NCBI RefSeq assembly: GCF_001311925.1
Contig: NZ_BBCG01000003.1
Location: forward strand, 28,681 to 92,680
Direction: 5' to 3'
Length of the DNA stretch: 64,000 bases
Source of the DNA: Cellulosilyticum ruminicola JCM 14822
GTDB taxonomy: Bacteria; Bacillota; Clostridia; Lachnospirales; Cellulosilyticaceae
The notes under the pieces: model-generated
What the model saw: only the letters and a program-made list of their open reading frames with translations
Told to the model about the DNA's origin: nothing
The model's database searches: none
Part shown: in pieces, positions 19,090 through 28,304 of the stretch
How the letters are laid out: each line of letters begins with the position of its first letter
How positions within the stretch are numbered: position 1 is the first letter of the stretch
Position numbers and translations under genes: made by a program

Positions 19090-20284
19090 TTTTGATAATA
19101 GCATTTATAGTACGTTGTAATATCCCTAAAGGCATAAAATCTCTCTCCATTAAGATTTTCTATAGGCGTCAATTTAGACAATGGAACTTTTCTAAATAAC
19201 GTCTTCATACAATCAGCTGGAATATAGAGCTGATTTTTAAAAAACGTACCTTCTATATCATAGCGCATATATATTTCGTTTTTGTCACTCACTTCTTCTT
19301 CCAGCATTGTTAAGACATTCAGTTCTTTAGCAAGCTTCTGCATTTCTTCTGTTAAATCAGGTTGTCCTGTTAAGGTATAGTCTTCTTTACCATTTGCTCT
19401 TACTACACTCATATCCATATCTACATATAAAATCCCTTTGATTCTTGGATACCCCTTCAATACCTTATTATAAAAATAATCTAATTTTTGCTTAGTATCA
19501 TAAATGGTATAAGTATGATCCACCCTAGAATAATGTGAAATCGCTAAACCTGAAATTAAAACAGGTTTACGTGCCTGAAAATTTTTGTAGAAGAAATCAA
19601 TCTCTTTTTCTCCTTCGTATAAGTAGGTTTCTCCAAATTTATATCTTGGAATATAAATATTCATACCAACCCAATCTGCTAATTTATCTCCAGGATAATA
19701 GAGCATACATTCATAAGCTTTACTATCTGAGATACTCCATACAACTACAGCTTGTTTAATATAATCATGAATGACTTTATAACCATTTTCATAAGCTTTT
19801 TTATATGCTTCTGGATTATTCATGTGTTCACTTACTGGAAACAATTCAATAAATACTGGTATTTGATAAGTACTTTTAAGGTCCATTGCTAGGCGGTAAA
19901 TAGGTGTTAAATCATCTGTTGATTGCAAATAAACTTTAATATAAGGGATTTTCTTTGTCGCAATACATCTAAGTATATCTTTGCCTTGCAGTCTTTCTTC
20001 ATGATCATATTGAAATACTCTAAAAATATTTCCTGTACCTGTTAAATTATCAAACTTGCGAATATCCCCCTTTATATTAGGATCTTTGTTTACATCTGCG
20101 CCTAAATATACACCTGTACATGGTTCATATTGCTGTAAATGCACATTCTCTTTTATATAAATCGTTACATTTTTTTCGTATTTATTTTCTTCCATATTGA
20201 GTACTGTTACCTCGCTTCTGCCACAACCACTTAAAACTAGTACACAACATAAAAAATAATTTCTATTAAGCTTGCTTTTTTCAT
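19086..20284 (-). CDS. GH26-like lipoprotein with a one-base frameshift in its signal peptide
   Basis: An open frame of 369 residues starts at ATG 20195. Directly upstream, in the same frame, is a clear lipoprotein signal (NYFLCCVLVLSGC, lipobox LSGC), but its start ATG at 20284 (behind AGGTGAG) is in another frame. One extra A in the six-A run at 20276-20281 would give MKKSKLNRNYFLCC. So the full gene is a lipoprotein of about 399 residues, broken by sequencing error, mutation or slippage. The mature part resembles GH26 beta-mannanase-like proteins: YLGADVNKDPNIKGDIRKF, PVFIELFPVSEHMNNPEAY, VVVWSIS and YPGDKLADWVGMNIYIP. Where GH26 has the nucleophile Glu, this protein reads PVLISGLAIS, so it may not be catalytic. 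It would be surface-anchored; the role is unknown. Confidence 0.65.
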
Positions 20285-20333
20285 CTAGCTCACCTCATAG
20301 AAATTATTGTCAATTATATTCCATTTTATTCAA

Positions 20334-20879
20334 TTACTTTAATTCTTGTGTACGTACACTTAAATAATAATCTAAGCTTTTTAAATAATTTAAATACATA
20401 CCACCTTCTACTGGAATTAAATATTTCTTTTCAAAAGCATCATATGGAATAGATTTTCTGCCACCATTTAAAGATGCTTCATAATAAGTATCTAATACTT
20501 CTATTGGTAAAAAGTAATATTCACCATATTTTTTAAAATATACGATTAAAAAGGCTTCTCCACCTTGTTTATGAAATGCTTTCATAAAGTTTACCTGATG
20601 AGCATGAATATTGCTCATTGGTAAAAATCCCTTTGCTGTCTCTTTGGCATCAAAACAAATACTTATGCCTTGTACCACTCCAATATAGTCTACTGTACTT
20701 TTTTGTTCAAAGTATGCCAGTGTAATCACACGCTTTTCCTGATCAATTCGAATAGGTTTAATAGGTGTTGGTACCTTTTGGACAACCGCTAAACCTTTTT
20801 CCATAAAAAGTTCATTTGTAATATTTATTTGTTCTTCTAATTCATTACCCCTAAGTCCCCTAGTATTCCAATAGCCCAT
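20334..20879 (-). CDS. recU: Holliday junction resolvase RecU
   Basis: The 181-residue protein begins MGYWNTRGLRGNELEEQIN, as RecU does. The nuclease core of the family is visible: the catalytic acidic cluster KSTVDYIGVVQG and CFDAKET, then HQVNFMKAFHKQGGEAFLIV. RecU resolves Holliday junctions in Gram-positive bacteria in repair and chromosome segregation. AAAAGGGGAAATAAA precedes the ATG. It is usually linked with ponA; here it is alone and divergent from the gene at 20991. Confidence 0.93.
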   Translation of the reverse strand: MGYWNTRGLRGNELEEQINITNELFMEKGLAVVQKVPTPIKPIRIDQEKRVITLAYFEQKSTVDYIGVVQGISICFDAKETAKGFLPMSNIHAHQVNFMKAFHKQGGEAFLIVYFKKYGEYYFLPIEVLDTYYEASLNGGRKSIPYDAFEKKYLIPVEGGMYLNYLKSLDYYLSVRTQELK

Positions 20880-20990
20880 TTTATTTCCCCTTTTCTTGAT
20901 TTTATGTATTATTTTAGTTATTATTAATATAGATTAGAATTTTTTACCATTTATGTATTATCTATGCGTTTTTATTAGGAGGTGTTCGTT

Positions 20991-21854
20991 TTGCCACGCT
21001 TTTTGCATTTTATTAAGACGTTTCACAAAAAACAATTTTTTAAACTCCCCCCGGAGCAAAAAGCTAAATTACTTTTACATGATCGCTTTTATTTTTTTGC
21101 TGGTCTCTATTATATGGAAGCTAAAAAATATAAAGAAGCTACCCTCTGCTTTGAGCATGCTAAAGCCTATAAACATCTAATCATAGCCTATCAAAAACAA
21201 GGGCTTTATTCAAAAGCTCTTTTAGTTGCCCAAGAACATGGGTACTATGATTTAGGTGCTAAACTGTGTTTACATATTGAGAACAATAAAAAAGCAGCCT
21301 CTTTCTATAGCTATAAAAAACCCCTTAAAGCAGCTAAACTCTATGAAAAAGATGGTTTCTACTTTGAAGCTGGTATGAATTATCTTAAGGCTTATGAACC
21401 AATCAAGGCTTATGACGCTTTTAATTGTTGTTCTAATATAGAAGACAAGCAAAAAGGATTCGCAGCTCTTAATGAATTTAGCCTTGTACTTTACTTTACA
21501 AAACACTATGAAAATGCTTTTGAAATCTTTTTAGCTCTTGGAGATTATTATTCGGCTTTGGATTGTGCCAAAAAGCTGAGAGAGCCTATTTTAATCAAAT
21601 CAACCACCTTACTTCTAGCTGCTGATGAAGCTGAAAATGCCCATTTCTTATTAGCCGGCAAATGTGCTGAACAAGTTGCCCCCGAACATGCACTTATTTA
21701 CTATGCACAAGGTAAATCTTATTATGACATGATTCGCCTCCTCATTTCAAGAGAAGAATATGATAAAGCGATTAATCTCTGCCTTCTTCAAGAGCAATTT
21801 GAAATGGCCAATGAAATTGCTAATACTTATAACTCTGATTTAATGGTTATTTAA
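20991..21854 (+). CDS. Helical-repeat (TPR-like) protein of unknown function
   Basis: I choose TTG 20991 because AGGAGG ends eight bases before it; the product is 287 residues. After a short basic N-terminus (PRFLHFIKTFHKKQFFKL) it is made of repeated helix pairs with regularly spaced small and aromatic residues: YYMEAKKYKEATLCFEHAKAY, GLYSKALLVAQEHGYYDLG, KAAKLYEKDGFYFEAGMNYL, HYENAFEIFLALGDYYSALD and EYDKAINLCLLQEQFEMANE. This suits a TPR or clathrin-like solenoid that binds another protein. No signal peptide or enzyme motif is seen. It diverges from recU and is followed by remnants. Function is unknown. Confidence 0.65.
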   Translation: MPRFLHFIKTFHKKQFFKLPPEQKAKLLLHDRFYFFAGLYYMEAKKYKEATLCFEHAKAYKHLIIAYQKQGLYSKALLVAQEHGYYDLGAKLCLHIENNKKAASFYSYKKPLKAAKLYEKDGFYFEAGMNYLKAYEPIKAYDAFNCCSNIEDKQKGFAALNEFSLVLYFTKHYENAFEIFLALGDYYSALDCAKKLREPILIKSTTLLLAADEAENAHFLLAGKCAEQVAPEHALIYYAQGKSYYDMIRLLISREEYDKAINLCLLQEQFEMANEIANTYNSDLMVI

Positions 21855-21897
21855 TTATATCCTATTATAATGCTTTTAATAACTTAATTATTTACTA

Positions 21898-22446
21898 ATG
21901 AAAAAGACTTAATATACAACCTATTCCCTGTAATACTTTACCATTAGTTTGTCAAGCTGACTTTGGTTTTTGTCTTAATTCTATGGTGTATTGTGATCGT
22001 ATCGCTGATTTCAATGTTTTAATTTATATTTTAAAAGCTCTATGGAAATTATTGAAGATTGTCTTACCTATATGCTCACTCCTGATACCCTCTTCTTTCT
22101 TACAGAAAGGGGGCATCATTGGGGTGAAAAACCATTTGAAAAGAATACCGCTTAGTATTATATTCATTTCTACACCAAAGCCCCCTCAAACAATACACCT
22201 ATTTTTCAAAACATGGCAAATTATCATGAACAAAAATACTTAGTCCCTCATAATTTTAACTATCTTATGCCAATTCCTAAAATATTACACCTTCCTTTAG
22301 CTAATCCTTTGGAATTACAAATTGAACATCTTATCTCCCTTTATCAATCTCCCTATATGTCTGAGATTATGCGAACTAATTTATTACTCTTGAAAATCCT
22401 AATATATAGCTTTGAACTTTCACCAAAAATTCTTATGAAAAAGTAA
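21898..22446 (+). pseudogene. Remnant of an AraC-family regulator (sensor domain only)
   Basis: From ATG 21898 the usable frame is reached only after a frame change, then reads LPLVCQADFGFCLNSMVYCD and RIADFNVLIYILK. Another frame continues (SMEIIEDCLTYMLTPDTLFF, then HHWGEKPFEKNTA-stop-YYIHF, then ANPLELQIEHLISLYQSPYM) to the stop at 22444. This is the order of the AraC-family cupin-type sensing domain, where a Trp usually stands at the internal stop. The C-terminal DNA-binding domain is missing altogether. A frameshift, a nonsense codon and a lost domain indicate a true pseudogene. It may once have controlled a sugar-utilisation locus. Confidence 0.65.
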
Positions 22447-22630
22447 TACTCTCACAGCTCAACCAATTACTAAGCTCAGTATTGATGGTTATCGCATATC
22501 AGATTCTAATTCTCTTTATAGCTTTGCACATCCAAAGCTCTCACCTTGTAAATTAAATCTCGTCCCTTATTATACTTTGGAAAATAGAAAACTTAATCAA
22601 ATGCGTGTTTGGATTCCAGAAATATTATAA
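22442..22630 (+). pseudogene. 3' remnant of a glycoside hydrolase, probably GH127-like (DUF1680)
   Basis: An open stretch of 62 codons without a start ends at TAA 22628. It reads ITKLSIDGYRISDSNSLYSF and then KLNLVPYYTLENRKLNQMRV-WIPEIL. The pattern PYYxxxNRxxxxMRVW is what I recall from the C-terminus of GH127 beta-L-arabinofuranosidases (usually PYYAWANRGPGEMRVW). It directly follows the AraC remnant, so a deletion may have joined the two. Family is inferred from one motif. Confidence 0.42.
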
Positions 22631-22634
22631 AAAT

Positions 22635-22678
22635 AAGGAGTTACAGCAAATATTCGTTGCTATAACTCCTTGTTTTTA
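22635..22678 (-). terminator. Terminator after the RluA-type gene
   Basis: AAGGAGTTAcAGCAA pairs with TTGCTaTAACTCCTT with one mismatch, next to T-rich DNA. It overlaps the stop codon of the minus-strand gene at 22676 and could also close the plus-strand remnant. Confidence 0.8.
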
Positions 22679-23644
22679 TATAAGCGACTCTCCTGCACAG
22701 ATTTCTGAATAAATCTTTGGTGCTGGTACTGTAAATACACGGTCTTGCAAATAAATAAATGGTTCTTTACAAAGTTCAAATTTTACTTTATAAGCACATA
22801 AAATTTGTGAATGTAAGCCATATTTACTTACAAAATATTTATTTTCAAGCTTATCACCATATTTAGGGTCTCCTATAATTGGGTGACCAATTCGACTAAG
22901 GTGCGCACGAATTTGATGTGTTTTACCTGTAACTAACTGTACTTCTACTAAAGTATAACGTCCATTTGTTTTAAGTGGTAAAATACGTGTTTCAACAGGT
23001 TTTGCACCTTCTACATAATGTTCTGTAATGATAACCTCATTTTTACCTTCTTGTTTCACATGATAACCTTTTAGAATCATTGGCGCATTAATGCGTCCTA
23101 AAACAATACTCATATAATATTTGGAGATTTGTTTTGTCTTAAGCATATCACTTAAAACTTGAGTGGCTGCAATATTTTTCCCAACAAGTACAATCCCTGC
23201 TGTATTACGATCTAAGCGATTACATGGTGCAGGTGTAAATCCCATTGACTTAGCTGGATTATAACTACCATTTTCTTTTAAATAAGAAAGTACTTCATCT
23301 GCCAAACTATGACCATTAGCATGGTCTTTTTGTGTTAAAAGTCCCATTGGCTTATCTGTAATAAGGATATTATCATCTTCATAAACTGTCTTAAAACTGA
23401 CAGGTACTTTTTTTACTTTCTTTTCTACAATGAATTCAGCAAACTGCTCCTCTGTAAAAAAGATTTTAATTTCATCTTGTACCTTTAAAATTTCATTACC
23501 CTGTGGTTTTTTACCATTGTACTTGATTTTCTTTGTACGCATACCCTTATAAATTAAGCTTTTAGGGCATCCGGTTAAATATTTACCTAAAAATTTATCT
23601 AAGCGTTGCTTAGCTTCTAATTCAGTAATAACTATTTGTCTCAT
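22676..23644 (-). CDS. RluA-family pseudouridine synthase
   Basis: The 322-residue protein has an N-terminal S4-like RNA-binding domain (LEAKQRLDKFLGKYLTGCPK) and a pseudouridine synthase domain whose catalytic Asp lies in the conserved RLDRNTAGIVLVGKN. Later family blocks are TGKTHQIRAHLSRIGHPIIGD and KYG. It modifies uridines in 23S rRNA or tRNA; the RluC/RluD branch is likely, but the exact target cannot be read here. It is 11 bases downstream of a small membrane-protein gene and is probably cotranscribed with it. Confidence 0.92.
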   Translation of the reverse strand: MRQIVITELEAKQRLDKFLGKYLTGCPKSLIYKGMRTKKIKYNGKKPQGNEILKVQDEIKIFFTEEQFAEFIVEKKVKKVPVSFKTVYEDDNILITDKPMGLLTQKDHANGHSLADEVLSYLKENGSYNPAKSMGFTPAPCNRLDRNTAGIVLVGKNIAATQVLSDMLKTKQISKYYMSIVLGRINAPMILKGYHVKQEGKNEVIITEHYVEGAKPVETRILPLKTNGRYTLVEVQLVTGKTHQIRAHLSRIGHPIIGDPKYGDKLENKYFVSKYGLHSQILCAYKVKFELCKEPFIYLQDRVFTVPAPKIYSEICAGESLI

Positions 23645-23655
23645 CTTTCCACCAT

Positions 23656-24216
23656 TTACATTATTAATTCTTGAATAAGCTGTGTATACTCTTCTAACTT
23701 TTCACTTGTATAACAAGCATCCTTTTCTATTTTAATCATTGCATTTTTTACACTATTTTCATGATCAAGCTTCATAAAATGAATTTGTTTTAATTCCATA
23801 CCTTTTGCTTTTAAACGATTTTCAAGCCAAAGTCTATTCTTTCTAAGTACTTCCTCATTATATACTAAAAAGTAAATATTTCTAGAGGTTACAACAATAT
23901 GTTCAACAAATAAAGTTGTTCTAGTATTTGGCATGATACAGCTATGAAAAATATTTAAGTTACCTTTAAGTGTATCTAAAAGCTGGCTATAAGCTGTATT
24001 TCCATCTTTAAATTTAAAATAAACGCATAAACGCGATAAACTAAGCGCTAGTCCAATTACTAAAAATCCTGCAATAATTGTAAAGATATTGGCTCTCTCC
24101 CCAGTAATTATAATACCAATACCATAAAATCCAAGGACTACAATCGTCCATATTAAAGTATATATCCCATATTTTTTCTTTTGTTTTTTAATATAATCTT
24201 TTTCCTGTTTAATCAT
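23656..24216 (-). CDS. Membrane protein of unknown function
   Basis: I do not recognise this 186-residue protein. A basic N-terminus (KQEKDYIKKQKKKYG) is followed by two membrane helices (IYTLIWTIVVLGFYGIGIII and IFTIIAGFLVIGLALSLSRL). The cytoplasmic C-terminal part contains HIVVTSRNIYFLVYNEE, LWLENRLKAKGMELKQIHFM and ends in acidic helices. The hydrophobic hairpin plus mixed alpha/beta tail suggests a membrane-anchored domain. It starts only nine bases after the frameshifted SDR gene's stop and precedes the pseudouridine synthase, so the three may share a transcript. Confidence 0.7.
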   Translation of the reverse strand: MIKQEKDYIKKQKKKYGIYTLIWTIVVLGFYGIGIIITGERANIFTIIAGFLVIGLALSLSRLCVYFKFKDGNTAYSQLLDTLKGNLNIFHSCIMPNTRTTLFVEHIVVTSRNIYFLVYNEEVLRKNRLWLENRLKAKGMELKQIHFMKLDHENSVKNAMIKIEKDACYTSEKLEEYTQLIQELIM

Positions 24217-24224
24217 CCCATCAC

Positions 24225-24996
24225 CTACTGCGCATATATCATTTTAACTGTCATACCACCATCAATCACAAAGTTACTGCCAGTAATAAAACTTGCCTCT
24301 TCGCTTGTTAAATACATTACTGCATTTACAATATCTTCTGGCATGCCTACACGTCCTACCAAATGTTGTGCATGATCGGCTTCTGTAAGAGCCGTAAACT
24401 TACGATCTTTTTTTCTTTTTATATTGTGAAACATCAATCCACCCTGGACTAATAGCATTCACGCGCACACGATGTGCTAAACTATTGGCTAAAGCATGGG
24501 TAAGTGCTAGAAGCGCGCCTTTAGAAGTAGAATAAGCTTCTGTATGAGGTTCACTCATAAGCGCCCTTGTTGAGGAAATGTTTATGATACTGCCACCTTC
24601 TTTCATGTGTGCGCAACAATATTTCGCACAAATGAAAGCACCAGTTACATTAATACGCATCACTTCTTCAAAGGCTTCAATACTACTTGTAAAAAGCGTA
24701 TCCGATGCTTCTCCCGTATTAATTGCTGCATTATTAATTAAAATATCAATTTTACCATAGCGTTCAATGACAGTTTGTACCATTAGCTTTACAGATTGTT
24801 CATTCCCCACATCTGTTTGAATCATTAGGCAGTCCCCACCTATTTCTTCAATAGCTTCTCTAGTTTCTTCACCTGCTTCTTCATCGATTTCTGCAATAAT
24901 TACGCTCGCATTTCTCTTAGCATATTCAACTGCAATACAATGTCCTATCCCTTGTCCACTACCTGTAATGACCACAACTTTTCCTTTAAAGTCCAT
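24225..24996 (-). CDS. Short-chain dehydrogenase/reductase, frameshifted
   Basis: ATG 24996 (MDFKGKVVVITGSGQGIG) follows AAAGGAGGAAGCTA. The N-terminal part has the Rossmann nucleotide motif GSGQGIG, NNAA, the Ser in INISSTRA and the catalytic YSTSKGA. After VNAISPGWIDVSQYK the frame runs into a stop, while the next frame continues with KDRKFTALTEADHAQHLVGR and the classical C-terminus MYLTSEEASFITGSNFVIDG. The break is in the seven-base A run (24408-24414 on the plus strand as T); six bases would restore one 256-residue NAD(P)-dependent oxidoreductase. Substrate is unknown. Sequencing error, mutation or slippage on A7 are all possible. Confidence 0.85.
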
Positions 24997-25120
24997 TAGC
25001 TTCCTCCTTTTGCTATAATGCACTTCAACTTTAGTATCTTTTATTATAGCAAATAATATAATCAACGTATACTCTTTATGACTGTTCTTATAAAAAATAG
25101 TTTTTTACAAAAATAAAGAA

Positions 25121-25146
25121 GGTATTACATACTTTCATATAATACC
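25121..25146 (-). terminator. Weak terminator-like hairpin after the M16 peptidase gene
   Basis: GGTATTA (25121-25127) pairs with TAATACC (25140-25146), and T-rich DNA follows on the minus strand. Confidence 0.45.
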
Positions 25147-25159
25147 CTCATATTTTTCA

Positions 25160-28063
25160 TTAGATATTTGTAAATTCTGTAAATAACTCTTTTACTTCAT
25201 CAATCTTTTGTGGGCTACCGAATACACAATATGCATTTTGTACAAAGCATGCTTCAAGCATTGGCGCAAAACTACGTAATACTTCATTATCAGTCGCAAA
25301 TAATTCATCTCTAGAAGCTTGTTGTTCTTCTTTCTTTATCCCTACTAGATGATACACTTGTGCCGCTCTACCTTCAGATGATGGTGTATATGGAAAGTCT
25401 AATTGACTAATTGTTCCAATAAGATATTGTACAAGTTCTCTTTCAGATAAATTAATATTTGCAACATAATCTGCTACTTCTTTATAAATTGTCAAAGTCT
25501 CTTTAATATTTGGATCACGATATGATGCAAAGAACATATTACCGCTCTTTCTAAAATCACAGAAGCAACCATATGCTCCATTTTGAACGCGAACACGATT
25601 CCATAAATAATCCATAGATAAAATGGATTTAAGCATCATTAACCCACCATTATAATTATAGCCTGCTTCTTTAAAGTTATACCCTGCAGCTACATAATTT
25701 ACTTGACTTGGATAAATTAAAGCTTCTTTTTCATCAGTTATTTCAAATTTCATTTGAAGTGGTGCATAATCCGCTGATTGCATTTCTTTTAAACCATTAG
25801 CAACTTCATCTATGACAGTTTCTACAAGCTCTTCATCTACGCTGATTCCCACCATAATACGCTTTTTATTATTAAGATATGCATAAGCTTCTTTAAGCCC
25901 TGTTATAATTTCATCTTTACGATTTGCCCAATCCTTTTCAACTTCACATACAAAATGATAGAAAGTAATACCTTTTGTTTTTTCTTCAAAAGCTTCCGCA
26001 TTGGATAAATGTGAAAGTAAACGGCTATAAGCTACACGGTGGCCATCACTACTAATTGTAGAATCCATTAAAGATTTTATTTCACGAATAATTTCTAAAA
26101 GACGGTCACTATCTTCAAACTTTGTATTTGTAAGCACTTCACGCATAATAGCTACTTGTTCTTTAATATGTTCCACAAGAGCTTTTGTTTGCACTTTAAA
26201 AATAGGAAGATATTTCTGCTCTTCTCTTACATCATTTAATCCCTGAATACCATAAGAAATACTTCCTAGATTTTCATCAATTACATGTGAAAGGGTTTCA
26301 TAACTATAATTTACTGTATCTAATTTACTCAGCATTCCAACAATCATACCAAGGTATGGCATATATTTATCTTCGATACCTTCTAATTTAATATACCAGT
26401 TAATATAAGCAATCTTATTAGTAAATACTGGTGTTATTACATATTCTGTATCTTCTTTTACAACTGTGTCATAGCGTGGATAAGTTACTTCACGTCTTAA
26501 ATCTTCTCTACTAAGAAGAGGAATACAGCTTAAAGTTTCAGGTGCATCTACTTGTGCTTGAAATGCATTAAAACGTTTTGTTTCTTCCACTAATGTTTCA
26601 AGCTGCTGTTTAGATAAACTATTTTTATACGCTTCAAGTACCTGAGCTACTTTCTCATCTTGTTCCTTTTCAAGACCTACTTTAGGATATAAAATTACAC
26701 GTGCACTATGCTTATTACCTAAGAAATATTCATTAATAAGATTTTCAAAATAGCCTGAGTGTGCTTTTGATTTAATGTTTTCAAGTTCTTCTTCATATTT
26801 TAAATAAGTATATGGTGATGCATCATAAATCCAGCTTTTAAGCACTGCAATACCATAGAATAACCCTTTAGAATAACCACTTGAATCACTTTCACGAAGT
26901 TCAAATTCTTTTACTTGAAGCGCACCTTTTAAAAGGGCTTCTGGGATACCTTCTTTTGCAATTCTTATAAGTTCTGTTTGAATAAGTTCATAAAAACGTT
27001 CTTTTTTATCTTCTTTAGCATTTTTAGCTACAATGCTAAAGATTGGTTGTCTTAAATGTGTTTGAAAAGTACCATAAACATCTTCACCAATGCCTTCTGC
27101 AATTAAAGCCTTTTTAAGAGGTGAAGCAGGAGTATCTAGGAGAATATATTCCAAGATAGACATCGCTAACATTAATTCACGATTTACAACTTCTCCTACA
27201 ACCATATTATAAGATAAAAATAAACCATTTTCTTTATCTTCACTTGCTGAGTAATAACTGTGTTTCTCAATTTCTTCATTAAAAGGTGCTTGTAATTTGA
27301 TTTCACTTGCAATTGGTGAATACTCAAATTTTGATAAATATTCACGGTCAATGTATTCAAGTGTTTCTTTTACATCAATATCTCCATAAATACAAGTATA
27401 ACTATTTGATGGGTGATAATATGCACGATGAAACGCTAAAAATTCTTCGTAACTTAAATTAGGAATACAGCTTGGTGCACCACCTGATTCATTTGAATAA
27501 GTTGTATCTGGGAATAAGGATTCTTTAATATAACGGAATCCTATTTCTTCTGATGAAGAAAATGCCCCTTTCATTTCATTATATACAACACCTTTATATA
27601 CAATTGGATCTTCAATGTTTTCTAGATGATAACGCCATCCTTCTTGCATAAGTATCTCTTTTTTCTCATAAATATTAGGAAAAAATACAGCATCTAAGTA
27701 AACATCCATTAAATTGTGGAAGTCCTTATCATTTTGACTTGAAATAGGATAAAGTGTTTTATCTGGATACGTCATAGCGTTTAAATAAGTATTTAAAGAA
27801 CCTTTTGCAAGTTCTACAAATGGATCTTTCAATGGATATTTTTTTGAGCCACATAATACAGAGTGTTCAATAATATGTGCTACACCTGTACTATTAGCAG
27901 GTGGTGTTCTAAAACCAATGCAAAAACTCTTATGCACATCTTCATTAGGAATAATGAGTAACTTTGCTTTTGTTTTATCATGTATATAAATATCAGCTTC
28001 GCTGTCAATTTCTTTAATATATTGTTGTTCTTGTAATGTATAACCTTTTACTGGATAAGCCAC
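25160..28063 (-). CDS. M16C zinc metallopeptidase, presequence protease (PreP) type
   Basis: The 967-residue protein has the inverted zinc motif HIIEH at residues 63-67 with the family sequence SVLCGSKKYPLKDPF, a downstream Glu region (YNEMKGAFSS), and the four-domain length of PreP/Cym1-like peptidases. The C-terminal half contains the second pair of domains (RVQNGAYGCFCDFRKSGN). These enzymes form a closed chamber that degrades short unfolded peptides in the cytoplasm. The start is GTG at 28063 behind AAGGAGGGG. It is a single gene; bases 28064-28278 upstream are AT-rich without another gene. Confidence 0.93.
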   Translation of the reverse strand: MAYPVKGYTLQEQQYIKEIDSEADIYIHDKTKAKLLIIPNEDVHKSFCIGFRTPPANSTGVAHIIEHSVLCGSKKYPLKDPFVELAKGSLNTYLNAMTYPDKTLYPISSQNDKDFHNLMDVYLDAVFFPNIYEKKEILMQEGWRYHLENIEDPIVYKGVVYNEMKGAFSSSEEIGFRYIKESLFPDTTYSNESGGAPSCIPNLSYEEFLAFHRAYYHPSNSYTCIYGDIDVKETLEYIDREYLSKFEYSPIASEIKLQAPFNEEIEKHSYYSASEDKENGLFLSYNMVVGEVVNRELMLAMSILEYILLDTPASPLKKALIAEGIGEDVYGTFQTHLRQPIFSIVAKNAKEDKKERFYELIQTELIRIAKEGIPEALLKGALQVKEFELRESDSSGYSKGLFYGIAVLKSWIYDASPYTYLKYEEELENIKSKAHSGYFENLINEYFLGNKHSARVILYPKVGLEKEQDEKVAQVLEAYKNSLSKQQLETLVEETKRFNAFQAQVDAPETLSCIPLLSREDLRREVTYPRYDTVVKEDTEYVITPVFTNKIAYINWYIKLEGIEDKYMPYLGMIVGMLSKLDTVNYSYETLSHVIDENLGSISYGIQGLNDVREEQKYLPIFKVQTKALVEHIKEQVAIMREVLTNTKFEDSDRLLEIIREIKSLMDSTISSDGHRVAYSRLLSHLSNAEAFEEKTKGITFYHFVCEVEKDWANRKDEIITGLKEAYAYLNNKKRIMVGISVDEELVETVIDEVANGLKEMQSADYAPLQMKFEITDEKEALIYPSQVNYVAAGYNFKEAGYNYNGGLMMLKSILSMDYLWNRVRVQNGAYGCFCDFRKSGNMFFASYRDPNIKETLTIYKEVADYVANINLSERELVQYLIGTISQLDFPYTPSSEGRAAQVYHLVGIKKEEQQASRDELFATDNEVLRSFAPMLEACFVQNAYCVFGSPQKIDEVKELFTEFTNI

Positions 28064-28278
28064 AGCTTCCCCTCCTTATTTTTATCTTATTTTTAATCAC
28101 TAGTACAATTATAATCGTAGACATTATTTTTGTCTACTCAACAACTTTTTCTCCCCTCTTCCTCTTAAATTATATTTATTCACCTTAAAACTATTTAAGA
28201 CTAACATTATTAAAGGCCTTAATATTAAACTTATGAACATTCATTCCTTTAAGCTTAGTATGCCTATGAAAGCACAAA

Positions 28279-28304
28279 AAATAACACTATAAATAGTGTT
28301 ATTT
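28279..28304 (-). terminator. Terminator after the coiled-coil protein gene
   Basis: AAATAACACTAT (28279-28290) pairs with ATAGTGTTATTT (28293-28304). The hairpin overlaps the stop codon at 28303 and ends the recG-rsmD-coaD unit. Confidence 0.7.

Noticed and set aside
21983..22243. An 86-residue plus-strand frame
   Set aside because: Its first 18 residues belong to the AraC remnant, but the rest is out of frame; the homologous sequence continues in a different frame, so it is not a gene.
28064..28278. Possible small RNA or riboswitch before the M16 peptidase gene
   Set aside because: The stretch is AT-rich with no stable structure or known riboswitch core that I can see.
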